DNA of 64,000 bases from CAWCOU01 sp963797335 (GTDB lineage: Bacteria; Pseudomonadota; Gammaproteobacteria; JAURND01), in assembly GCA_963797335.1 (NCBI GenBank), contig CAWCOU010000006.1, forward strand, positions 372,001 through 436,000, given 5' to 3'. Positions 7,989-16,292 of the stretch are shown here, one piece after another (positions within the stretch are counted from its first letter, which is position 1; each line of letters opens with the position of its first letter). The notes under the pieces are model-generated. The model searched no databases. It was not told where the DNA came from and saw only the letters and a list, made by a program, of their open reading frames with translations. A program made the translations under genes and the position numbers.

Positions 7989-9107
7989 ATGAAAATTTTA
8001 TCCGAAAATTCAAAAACAGAAATGATCCACTCTTTTGTCAAAAAATCCATCGATTTCCACTGCCATGGCATTGGTCGTTTTGATTTCACCGAAATACCGC
8101 AAATTGAGTTGCAAGAAATCGAACAGATGCTTGCTAGCAGGGAGCAACAATCGATTTTGACACTGTATTTACCCAAGCCAAACTTCTACGATTTCTTGAA
8201 GTTAATGGATGTATTTGCAGAGGAGAAAGCAGCGGGTAAATTGCCACATATCGCGGGCATAGGTTTAGAAGGCCCGCTGCTCGCCAGTCACGGCGGAACT
8301 CCAGAGTCAGGGGTTTGGATGCCCAACAAATCTCACTGGAAGCAATTAGCTTCTTGTGGCAAGAAGGGGCTTATTTATGTGATTTTATCGCCGGACTGGC
8401 GTTTCGATCAGCATGAGCAATCTAATAGTTTGGATACTCCCGCTCACAGTGTGGCATGGGTAGCGGAAACTTTACTGGAAGGTGGTGTACTACCTGCGCC
8501 TGGTCATTTTACAAAGACTAATCCCTTAGGCAGCGCCAGATCGCTACAATCAATTTTTGACGTGGTGGCGGATTGGGGTGTGATGCCGACTATTACCGAT
8601 CATTTATTTAATGATATGCCTCTCAATTTCCGCCATGTTTGGCGCGGCAAGGAAGAGCAGTTAAAGCGCGAGGCGGATTTGAAGTGGATCAGTCCAGAAT
8701 CGTGGACACTAGATAATTTGGGTGAATTTTTAGGACCCGTACCCGCAACGATGATAAGAAATGCACGTAAGGGTATTGTCAAGCTATGCCAAAATTTCGA
8801 TGGTGAACATGTTGATTTAGCAATAGTCAAAAAAGCCGTAGAATTAGCGGGCGCAGAAAATATGCTGCTCATGACCGACACGGTTGAGAGTAAACGCCTT
8901 GGCGGCCAGGCATTACATCTAAAGAGTGATTCTGGTTTACTCTATCAAGACAAAGGGATTGTGGCCGCTGGCACACGAGGCGCTTTTTATCAGATTAACA
9001 ACATGCTAAACATGGGATTGACTGCTTTACAGATCGAGTTGATCACCGATGCTGTGCCCTCTGCGCTTCTGAAAAAGCATCGCGAGTATGTTTCTACTCT
9101 AAATTAA
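7989..9107 (+). CDS. NagA-like amidohydrolase (N-acetylglucosamine-6-P deacetylase family)
   Basis: This 372-residue TIM-barrel amidohydrolase carries metal and catalytic motifs in NagA order: DFHCHG (His24, His26), GLEGP (Glu94), PGHF (His173), DHLFNDM (His205) and MTDT (Asp297). Unlike usual NagA it starts almost directly at the barrel and ends soon after the last helix, so the small beta-sandwich formed by both termini appears missing. A strong Shine-Dalgarno (GAGGAGGT) precedes the ATG. It probably deacetylates an amino-sugar phosphate or a related compound; the substrate is uncertain. It is likely controlled by the fused XRE regulator just upstream. Confidence 0.75.
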   Translation: MKILSENSKTEMIHSFVKKSIDFHCHGIGRFDFTEIPQIELQEIEQMLASREQQSILTLYLPKPNFYDFLKLMDVFAEEKAAGKLPHIAGIGLEGPLLASHGGTPESGVWMPNKSHWKQLASCGKKGLIYVILSPDWRFDQHEQSNSLDTPAHSVAWVAETLLEGGVLPAPGHFTKTNPLGSARSLQSIFDVVADWGVMPTITDHLFNDMPLNFRHVWRGKEEQLKREADLKWISPESWTLDNLGEFLGPVPATMIRNARKGIVKLCQNFDGEHVDLAIVKKAVELAGAENMLLMTDTVESKRLGGQALHLKSDSGLLYQDKGIVAAGTRGAFYQINNMLNMGLTALQIELITDAVPSALLKKHREYVSTLN

Positions 9108-9318
9108 ATGGCGGAAGAGATTAATTAAACGACTTGCCATAAATCTTATCTTTTAACTCACCTGAAGCTGCCTCGTCGATAGTCAACACTTCCCTTCAGG
9201 AAAAATATTCACTGAGTGGATTGTACCATTATCAGTCTAAACATGAAAAAGAAAAAGTTAACGAACGGCAAAATGAAGTGGCATGCAGTTTAATCTAAGC
9301 TGTATAAGTTCTGACTTC

Positions 9319-9362
9319 ATCTGACAGTTACCCATTTTGTAGTTACGGATTTACTGTCAGAT
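9319..9362. repeat. Hairpin between NagA-like gene and TA remnant
   Basis: ATCTGACAGT (9319-9328) and ACTGTCAGAT (9353-9362) are perfect 10-base inverted arms around a 24-base loop. It lies in the 9108-9663 stretch, which holds no intact gene, only this hairpin and the decayed toxin-antitoxin pair. It could end transcription of either neighbour or mark a repeat end. Confidence 0.5.
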
Positions 9363-9436
9363 TAAGTTGAGATTTTTAACCTTAATACCCGTTTGAAATC
9401 CTCTTCAAATTTCTTTTTATAAATCGGATGGCGCAC
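9362..9436 (-). pseudogene. YafQ-type toxin remnant
   Basis: From a GTG at 9436 the minus strand reads VRHPIYKKKFEEDFKRVL, matching the start of YafQ/RelE-type mRNA interferases (basic N-terminus, F-x-x-D-x-K-x). It stops after 24 codons, where a full toxin has about 90, and nothing recognisable follows. It sits just after the antitoxin remnant, as in dinJ-yafQ operons. Non-functional. Confidence 0.55.
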
Positions 9437-9437
9437 A

Positions 9438-9633
9438 TTAGCCACCTAATTTTTTGAACATATCTTTTGTATCTTTACAAGCTACAACGCCTTTACTTTT
9501 TTGGCTTCTTTGATTGCTCGGGCGGTTTCAGCATTAGGTATAGAAAGATCAAAAGACAACGCTCGTTTATGTTCAACTTGTTTATAGGTCAATCCTATTC
9601 CCCCCAAGTGCCAATTTTAGTTATTATTTTCAT
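9438..9633 (-). pseudogene. DinJ/RelB-type antitoxin remnant
   Basis: Reading across a frameshift in an A6 run gives LGGIGLTYKQVEHKRALSFD, then SIPNAETARAIKEAK, then KGVVACKDTKDMFKKLGG before the stop at 9438. The order GLT, ALSFDL, CKDTKDMFKKLG matches the middle and C-terminal toxin-binding part of DinJ. Between GLT and KRALSFDL it is shorter than DinJ, implying an internal deletion, and the N-terminal ATG at 9633 is in a third frame. The pair is decayed and probably inert. Confidence 0.6.
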
Positions 9634-9663
9634 ACAAGCCCCTAGCAATCCTGAAGTCTTTTG

Positions 9664-11109
9664 TTAATAAAAGCTGGAATTAAAGGCGGCTTGGCATAAG
9701 GTGAATAAGGCACCGGGGGCGATACCGAGTAATAATAAAATCACGCCGTTGATCGACAACGCAATTTGCATGTCGCGGCTGTAGACGATGGGGGTTCGAT
9801 TGATGGGGGCTTCGAAATACATGACTTTGACCACCCGGATATAGTAGTAAGCGCCGATAATCGCAAATAATAAAGCAATGGCGGCTAGCCAGACCATATG
9901 AACGCCTATTAATGCTTCTAACACGGAAACCTTAGCCATGAATCCGACAATGGGTGGCACGCCGGCCAAGGAGAACATGGTGAATAACATCATCAGTGCC
10001 AACCAGGGGTTTCTGCTATTTAGGCCGCGTAATTCATCGATTTGATCGCCGTAGCCGGAATAGTTCATCATCAGTACTAGGCCGAAGGCCGCTAATGACA
10101 TTAATGCATAGGTGATGACGTAGAATAATGCGGCGCCAAAGCCCTGCGGTGTGGCGGTTAGTAGACCTAAGGTCATGTAACCCATGTGCGCGATCGAGGA
10201 ATAAGCCAACATGCGTTTGATATTGGTTTGGACAATGGCGGCCAGGTTACCTAATGCCATGGATAGGATGGCGACGATAATCAATAAACTATGCCATTGC
10301 TCACTTAAGCCCAGCAAGGTATCGCCAAGTAATCGGAAAGCCAATCCAGCGGCGGCAATTTTCGAAGCTGTTCCTAAGAACAAGACCACGGGGGTGGGCG
10401 CACCTTCGTAAACATCGGGTACCCACATATGGAAAGGAACGGCGCCGATCTTAAACGCGATACCGACCACAACAAACACTAAACCAAATACTAAAAGCAT
10501 TTCTTGAGTCGACGAGGTTTGCATCACGATCTGCGATATGACGCTGATATCTAAACTCTTGGTAAATCCGTATAACATCGAAAAACCATACAGCATCATG
10601 CCTGAGGCTAACGAGCCAATCACGAAATATTTGATCGCCGCTTCAGAACATATCGACACCTCGCGTTGTAATGCGATCATGGCGTACAGCGGCAGAGAAA
10701 ATAATTCTAAGCCTAAAAATAAGGTAATTAAGCTATGGGCAGAGACTAGCACCATCATGCCTAGTACCGATAATAGGCCCAATACATAGTACTCACCATA
10801 GGCGATCGAGGTTTTCGGCAAAAAACGGCGTGCATACAAAAAGGCAAAAAACGACGTGAGGCAGATGAATATTTTTAAAACGATGGCTAGATTATCGACC
10901 ACGAAATTACCGTCGAAGGTAATGATCGGTGTGTACGCATATAAATAAATACTAAGGGCAGCAGCCAAAATCAATGTGAGCTGCACTAATAAATAGGTCA
11001 CGATCTTGGCGCGCTTGGGAATAAATAAATGCGTGAGTAAAGTAATGCAGGCCATGATCAGCACAAAAAGTTCTGGCATCACCGCGAGGAAGTTGGGCAT
11101 TTCAATCAT
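9664..11109 (-). CDS. nuoN: NADH-quinone oxidoreductase subunit N
   Basis: This 481-residue polytopic protein has the Mrp-antiporter-like proton channel fold of NuoN, with about 14 hydrophobic segments. Conserved family stretches include GLELFSLPLYAM, KYFVIGSLASGMMLYG, FKIGAVPFHMWVPDVYEGAP (with the key Lys and Pro-His) and LAYSSIAHMGYM. It is one of three antiporter-like subunits that pump protons in the complex I membrane arm. Last gene of the nuoA-N operon, four bases after nuoM. Normal length. Confidence 0.96.
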   Translation of the reverse strand: MIEMPNFLAVMPELFVLIMACITLLTHLFIPKRAKIVTYLLVQLTLILAAALSIYLYAYTPIITFDGNFVVDNLAIVLKIFICLTSFFAFLYARRFLPKTSIAYGEYYVLGLLSVLGMMVLVSAHSLITLFLGLELFSLPLYAMIALQREVSICSEAAIKYFVIGSLASGMMLYGFSMLYGFTKSLDISVISQIVMQTSSTQEMLLVFGLVFVVVGIAFKIGAVPFHMWVPDVYEGAPTPVVLFLGTASKIAAAGLAFRLLGDTLLGLSEQWHSLLIIVAILSMALGNLAAIVQTNIKRMLAYSSIAHMGYMTLGLLTATPQGFGAALFYVITYALMSLAAFGLVLMMNYSGYGDQIDELRGLNSRNPWLALMMLFTMFSLAGVPPIVGFMAKVSVLEALIGVHMVWLAAIALLFAIIGAYYYIRVVKVMYFEAPINRTPIVYSRDMQIALSINGVILLLLGIAPGALFTLCQAAFNSSFY

Positions 11110-11113
11110 GTCA

Positions 11114-12634
11114 TTAGCCTAATTTGGATTTCATACTGATGTCCAGCAAATGTCCGACCGTCGAGTGGAAGATATCGAGTAATGGCGCAGGATATAAACC
11201 GATAAAAAATACCGCTCCGGCAGCTAAGAGAAAAATCAGGCATTCCAAGGCCGTTACGTCTTGGAGCATCGCCACGCCTTCATTGACAATCGGCCCATAG
11301 AATACGCGTTTGTACATCCATAACGTATACGCAGCACCAATCACTAAGGTCGAAGAAGCAAAAATCGCGACCCAAACGCTGGCTTTAAAGCTGCTTAAAA
11401 TCACTAAAAACTCACCGACGAATCCAGATGTTCCTGGTAAACCGACATTCGATAAAGCAAATACCATGAAGAAAGCGGCAAAAATAGGCATGGGTCTAGC
11501 GATGCCGCCGAAATGGGAAATTAATCGCGTGTGTAAGCGTTCGTACAGCATACCAAAACTTAAGAACATAGCGCCGGAGCCGAAGGCATGTGACACCATT
11601 TGCAATAATGCACCATCTAAACTCGTGCTGGCTGCTTGCATATTGCCGGTTCTTTCGACGATCACGTAAATCATAAAACAGCCTAGGGTGACAAAACCCA
11701 TGTGGGCAACGGAAGAGTAGGCAATCAGCTTTTTCATGTCGGTTTGGGCGATCGCAATCAAGCCAATATAAACAATGGCAATTAAGGAGAGTACGATCAT
11801 CAGCCAACATAAGGCATGGCAGGCATCCGGGGTGATGGGCAAGCTAAAGCGCAGAAAGCCGTAAGCACCCATCTTTAACATCAATGCCGCTAATACCACA
11901 GAACCTCCGGCTGGTGCCTCGGTGTGCGCGTCGGGCAACCAGGTGTGGACTGGCCACATGGGGATTTTGACGGCGAAGGCTAGTAGGAAGGCAATGAAGA
12001 TAAAAATCTGTTCTCGCATCGATAAGGGGGCAGCGTATAAGTCGAGAATGTTAAAGCTTCGCACTTTGACTCGTAAATATAAGAACGCCACTAACATCAG
12101 CGCTGAACCTAAAAAGGTAAATAGGAAAAATTTAATGGCGGCGTAGCTGCGATTGTCACTGCCCCAAATACCAATGCTCAGGTACATGGGAATCAACATC
12201 CCTTCCCAGAAGATGTAAAACAGCAGGGAGTCCATGGCTGCGAATACGCCAATGACCATGCCTTGCATGATGAGAAAGGTAGCCAGGTATTGCGAGACTT
12301 TGGTGTGTACGGTTTCCCAGGAGCCTAAAATAACGAGTAATGTGGTGAATACCGTTAGTAGTAATAAGGGTAGAGAAATGCCATCGACGCCCAGTGAGTA
12401 ATGTATGCCGTAGGCGGGAATCCAATTCAGACTTTCAGTGAATTGCATGGCGTAGGTGTGGGTGTTAAAACGCATGCATAGCACGACGCTGATCGCGACA
12501 TTGAGTAATGCGAAAAATAGCGCAGTAAAACGACCGCGACTGACGTGGCGATCATTACCTAATAGTAATACGATCACCCCACCGATCACGGGGAGCCAGA
12601 TTAATAAACTCAATAACGGCCAATTTGAAAACAT
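11114..12634 (-). CDS. nuoM: NADH-quinone oxidoreductase subunit M
   Basis: A 506-residue multi-spanning subunit of complex I. Signatures include the glutamate-containing FYIFWEGMLIPMYL, FAVKIPMWPVHTWLPDAHTE and LIAYSSVAHMGFVTLG, all typical NuoM proton-channel helices. It lies between nuoL and nuoN; a 295-base stretch full of dispersed repeats separates it from nuoL. Normal length, no anomaly in the coding part. Confidence 0.96.
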   Translation of the reverse strand: MFSNWPLLSLLIWLPVIGGVIVLLLGNDRHVSRGRFTALFFALLNVAISVVLCMRFNTHTYAMQFTESLNWIPAYGIHYSLGVDGISLPLLLLTVFTTLLVILGSWETVHTKVSQYLATFLIMQGMVIGVFAAMDSLLFYIFWEGMLIPMYLSIGIWGSDNRSYAAIKFFLFTFLGSALMLVAFLYLRVKVRSFNILDLYAAPLSMREQIFIFIAFLLAFAVKIPMWPVHTWLPDAHTEAPAGGSVVLAALMLKMGAYGFLRFSLPITPDACHALCWLMIVLSLIAIVYIGLIAIAQTDMKKLIAYSSVAHMGFVTLGCFMIYVIVERTGNMQAASTSLDGALLQMVSHAFGSGAMFLSFGMLYERLHTRLISHFGGIARPMPIFAAFFMVFALSNVGLPGTSGFVGEFLVILSSFKASVWVAIFASSTLVIGAAYTLWMYKRVFYGPIVNEGVAMLQDVTALECLIFLLAAGAVFFIGLYPAPLLDIFHSTVGHLLDISMKSKLG

Positions 12635-12689
12635 GTATTTTCCTGCGTATTCTAATCTTTGCTGTAACTCGTCACGTCATCAACTCCCC

Positions 12690-12920
12690 AGCGCTCCACG
12701 TCATCTCAACGCTCCACGTCATCTCAACGCTCCACGTCATCCCGAGCGCAGCGAGGGACCTCCTAAATGTGGCACATCATCCCGAGCGTAGCACCCCGAG
12801 CGTAGCACGTCATCCCGAGCGTAGCACGTCATCCCGAGCGTAGCGAGGGATCTCCACTAATGCATGCCACGTTCAGGAGGTCCCTCGCTACGCTCGGGAT
12901 GACGTAGAGCGCTGAGATGA
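12690..12920. repeat. Cluster of GTCATCCCGAGCG-type repeats between nuoL and nuoM
   Basis: The stretch 12635-12929 carries no gene. It holds three short tandem copies of CTCCACGTCATCTCAACG-like units, several copies of CGTCATCCCGAGCGTAGC, and the reverse complement GGTCCCTCGCTACGCTCGGG near 12880-12902, so it folds into long hairpins. Related copies occur at 38200-38390. It interrupts the nuo operon and may affect expression of nuoM and nuoN. Confidence 0.75.
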
Positions 12921-12929
12921 CGGGGGGAG

Positions 12930-14882
12930 TTAAATCATCCAAATTAAAAAAACGACCAATCCTAATAGCATTGCTAGCGCATAATGGTAAATATAACCGG
13001 ATTGTAGACGTCGTAACACCGCGGAGAGGCGGGAAATTTCCCGACCAGAACCATCCACTAGCACACCATCAATGAATTTAACATCACCAAATTCAAAAAA
13101 GAAATAACTGAGCCGACGCACACCGCGAACAAATACCAATTGATACAAGGCATCAAAACCGTATTTATGAACCAAAATAAAATACAGCCAATGCCATCGT
13201 TGCTTCAGCACCTCTGGCAATTTCGGAAACTGAATGTAACATAGCCATGCCACCAAAACACCCAACAACGAAAACCATAATGAAAAATGGGAGAACGCCT
13301 GAATCGTCGTCGCAAAAAGGCCGTGGTAATCTGAGAAGAAAACATGCTGCTGCGCAGTGTATACGGTATTGCCCAATAAAGAATTGGTATTATAAAGCAT
13401 GGGTGCTACCAACAAGATACCCAATAACATCGAGGGAATAGCCAATAGTATTAACGGAATAATCACCACCGACTGCGGCTCATGGATAGGATGCTGTGGT
13501 GATGGTTTCATGCGCTCTGAGCCATGAAATGTTAAAAAGAAGGCTCGGAAAATATAGAGAGCCGTCACAAACGCACCCAGCAATAAACAGTAGTACGCAA
13601 AAGTTGCACCTGGAATATGAGCCATATGCACGGCATCAATAATGGCATCTTTAGAATAAAAACCAGCAAACGGTGGAATCGCGGCTAATGCTAAGGCCCC
13701 GATCAAAAACATCATATAGGTAATGGGTAAATGTCGGCGCAGCCCACCCATCTTGCGCATATCTTGCTCGTGATGCAACGCAATAATGACTGAACCTGCT
13801 GCTAAAAAGAGCAAGGCTTTAAAGGCGGCATGCGTCACCAAATGGAAAATACCCGCTGAAAAGGCCGATACGCCATTAGCAGCCATCATATAGCCCAGTT
13901 GCGACATGGTGGAATAAGCAATGACTCGCTTAATATCCGTTTGCACTAACGCCACAATACCTAAAAATAAGGCGCCGATAGCACCGATCACTAACACCAG
14001 GCTTAAAGACACTGTTGAAAGCTCGTATAACGGTGATAATCGGACGACCATATAAACGCCGGCGGTCACCATAGTGGCGGCATGGATTAACGCCGAAATC
14101 GGAGTCGGGCCTTCCATGGATTCGGGTAACCAGACGTGTAAAGGCACCTGCGCGGATTTTCCCATTGCGCCAATAAATAATAAAATGCAAATTACTGTTA
14201 TGACAGAAGCATGGCTAATTGGCCAGAAATCCATCGTCAAGTTCGCCATAGCCGGCGCTTGTCGAAACACATCGTCGTAATTGAGTGAACCAAAAAAAGC
14301 AAAAATAGCTGCTATGCCGAGAATAAAACCAAAATCGCCGACTCGATTGACTATAAATGCTTTTAAGCCACCTTGAGCTGCGGATTCGCGTTGATACCAA
14401 AAGCCGATTAATAAATAAGAGACTAATCCCACCCCTTCCCAGCCAAAGAACAACAGCAAAAAGTTGTCGGCAGTGACTAACATCAACATGAAAAAAGTAA
14501 ACAACGACATATAGGAAAAGAAGCGTTGATAGCCGGGGTCTTCTTCCATATAGCCAATGCTGTAAATATGAACCAGTAACGACACAAAAGTGACAGTGAC
14601 CATCATCACCGCCGTTAGGCGATCCAATAGCAAACCCACATTTAGTGTTAACGAACCAGTAATACCCCAGGTATAAAAGATTTCATGGACAGCGGGTTCG
14701 CCTTGCATGATCAACTGAACAGCAATAAAACAAGAGCCGATAAATGACAGCGCGACAGCAATAATAGTCACCCAGTGTGCACCTTTGCGACCGATCCAAT
14801 GCCCAGCGACGCCGGCGATGGTAGACGCCAGTAATGGCGCCAATAGAATCAGCAGTGATACAAAGCGAAAACTATCCAGCAC
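12930..14882 (-). CDS. nuoL: NADH-quinone oxidoreductase subunit L
   Basis: The 650-residue NuoL is the distal antiporter-like subunit with the long lateral helix at its C-terminus. Visible signatures are FFGWEGVGLVSYLLIGFWY, KSAQVPLHVWLPESMEGPTP, ALIHAATMVTAGVYMV and IAYSTMSQLGYMM. It starts three bases from the nuoK stop. Length and hydrophobicity pattern are normal. Function: proton translocation in the membrane arm of respiratory complex I. Confidence 0.96.
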   Translation of the reverse strand: MLDSFRFVSLLILLAPLLASTIAGVAGHWIGRKGAHWVTIIAVALSFIGSCFIAVQLIMQGEPAVHEIFYTWGITGSLTLNVGLLLDRLTAVMMVTVTFVSLLVHIYSIGYMEEDPGYQRFFSYMSLFTFFMLMLVTADNFLLLFFGWEGVGLVSYLLIGFWYQRESAAQGGLKAFIVNRVGDFGFILGIAAIFAFFGSLNYDDVFRQAPAMANLTMDFWPISHASVITVICILLFIGAMGKSAQVPLHVWLPESMEGPTPISALIHAATMVTAGVYMVVRLSPLYELSTVSLSLVLVIGAIGALFLGIVALVQTDIKRVIAYSTMSQLGYMMAANGVSAFSAGIFHLVTHAAFKALLFLAAGSVIIALHHEQDMRKMGGLRRHLPITYMMFLIGALALAAIPPFAGFYSKDAIIDAVHMAHIPGATFAYYCLLLGAFVTALYIFRAFFLTFHGSERMKPSPQHPIHEPQSVVIIPLILLAIPSMLLGILLVAPMLYNTNSLLGNTVYTAQQHVFFSDYHGLFATTIQAFSHFSLWFSLLGVLVAWLCYIQFPKLPEVLKQRWHWLYFILVHKYGFDALYQLVFVRGVRRLSYFFFEFGDVKFIDGVLVDGSGREISRLSAVLRRLQSGYIYHYALAMLLGLVVFLIWMI

Positions 14883-14885
14883 AAT

Positions 14886-15191
14886 TTAACCCTTTAGCGA
14901 ATGCAAACTGTCGACCTGAATGCTGCCTCGATTGCGATATACCAATACCAGCAATGCAAGGCCTATGGCCGATTCAGCTGCAGCTACCGTTAAAATAAAA
15001 AAGACAAACACTTGACCGCTTGTGTTTTGCATATACTGAGAAAAAGCCACCAAATTGGTATTAACCGCTAATAAAATCAGCTCGATACACATTAATATCA
15101 CAATTAGGTTTTTACGATTTAAGACAATACCTGCCATACCCAGTACAAACACAATGCCGGCAACAATTAAATAATTTTCCAGTGGTATCAT
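14886..15191 (-). CDS. nuoK: NADH-quinone oxidoreductase subunit K
   Basis: A 101-residue subunit with three transmembrane helices. It shows the conserved NuoK pattern GMAGIVLNRKNLIVILMCIE with the membrane glutamate and a second glutamate in the AAAESAIGLA helix, both of which line the proton path in the E-channel. Located between nuoJ and nuoL as expected. Normal length. Confidence 0.96.
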   Translation of the reverse strand: MIPLENYLIVAGIVFVLGMAGIVLNRKNLIVILMCIELILLAVNTNLVAFSQYMQNTSGQVFVFFILTVAAAESAIGLALLVLVYRNRGSIQVDSLHSLKG

Positions 15192-15204
15192 GTATTTTAT
15201 ACCT

Positions 15205-15801
15205 TCATTTCACTAAGCGAAGACGATCTTTCGGTTGCACCGCCACTTGTTCCGCAATGCGCTGCGATTTGCTGTTCTTCTTTTTACTGCGGATGGTCAA
15301 ACTAATGGCGGCGACAATGGCCACTAGCAATAATACCGCGGCCAACTCAAAGGGATACACGTATTGAGTGTACAATACGGAACCGAGCTGCTGAACATTA
15401 CTGTAATTGGCTGGTTGGCTTACCCAGTGATAAGCGGCCGACGAAAAATAGCGCGGCTGCAAAACGTATAGCATGGCGAATAATAAAATCAGCACCAATA
15501 AAATACCAAATGGCAAATAGCGAACCCAGCCTTGGTGGCGCGGTGCGATGTCGAGATTTAACATCATGACCACGAATAAGAATAAGGTCATGACCGCGCC
15601 CACATATACAAAAATAAGCACTAACGCTAAAAATTCCGCTTGTAATAGCATCCATAGCACGGCGCTGGCAAAAAAACCCAGTACCAAAAATAAAACGCCG
15701 CGAACAGGGTGGCGTGAGGTGATGACCATCCAGGCCGAGAAAATTAATACCGCGGAAAAGAAATAAAATACGATGTTAGGGATTAAATTTTCAATAGCCA
15801 T
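15205..15801 (-). CDS. nuoJ: NADH-quinone oxidoreductase subunit J
   Basis: A 198-residue membrane subunit with five predicted helices. The signature RHPVRGVLFLVLGFFASAVL and the LVLIFVYVGAVMTLFLFVVM helix (with the pi-bulge glycine region) are typical NuoJ. It forms part of the junction between the quinone site and the proton channels. Three bases from nuoI. The basic C-terminal tail is slightly long but within the family range. Confidence 0.95.
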   Translation of the reverse strand: MAIENLIPNIVFYFFSAVLIFSAWMVITSRHPVRGVLFLVLGFFASAVLWMLLQAEFLALVLIFVYVGAVMTLFLFVVMMLNLDIAPRHQGWVRYLPFGILLVLILLFAMLYVLQPRYFSSAAYHWVSQPANYSNVQQLGSVLYTQYVYPFELAAVLLLVAIVAAISLTIRSKKKNSKSQRIAEQVAVQPKDRLRLVK

Positions 15802-15803
15802 AA

Positions 15804-16292
15804 TTAACGATACTTCTCATCTTCGGAGCGATCGGCAGCAATTTCAGCTTCGTAACGATCACCAATCGCCAGTAATTTTTCTTTGGGGATGATATTCTCC
15901 CCTCTTTCTTCCTGATGGTAATGCATCTCTCGCGTCAGCACGATGGCATCGACCGGACAGGCTTCTTCACAAAAACCACAGTTGATGCATTTGAAGGCAT
16001 CGATTTCATATTTGGTCGTTCGGCGCGACCCATCGGGCCGCGGTTCTGCTTCAATGGTAATGGCTAATGCCGGGCACACGGCCTCGCATAGTTTACAGGC
16101 AATGCAACGTTCTTCCCCATTAGGGTAACGACGCAGCGCTAACATGCCACGAAATCGCGGTGACGTCGGTGTTTCTTCTTCTGGGTATTGGATGGTGGTT
16201 TTTTTCTTGAAGAAATAACGCAGAGTGACCATCAAACCTTGAAACAGTTCGAGTAATAGGAAACGATTTAGGTTACGGCGCAAAAAATTCAT
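15804..16292 (-). CDS. nuoI: NADH-quinone oxidoreductase subunit I (two 4Fe-4S ferredoxin)
   Basis: This 162-residue peripheral subunit carries two tetranuclear Fe-S clusters (N6a, N6b) that pass electrons toward the quinone. Two CxxCxxCxxxCP motifs are seen: CIACKLCEAVCP and CINCGFCEEACP. The frame stays open upstream to 16493, but the start at 16292 is chosen because the family begins there and it overlaps the nuoH stop by four bases (ATGA). Normal in all respects. Confidence 0.95.
   Translation of the reverse strand: MNFLRRNLNRFLLLELFQGLMVTLRYFFKKKTTIQYPEEETPTSPRFRGMLALRRYPNGEERCIACKLCEAVCPALAITIEAEPRPDGSRRTTKYEIDAFKCINCGFCEEACPVDAIVLTREMHYHQEERGENIIPKEKLLAIGDRYEAEIAADRSEDEKYR

Noticed and set aside
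9467..9667. 66-codon + strand frame
   Set aside because: Antisense to the DinJ antitoxin remnant, which explains its codon pattern.
12660..12920. CRISPR array
   Set aside because: The repeats are short, of unequal spacing and palindromic with inverted copies; there are no regular unique spacers and no cas genes.
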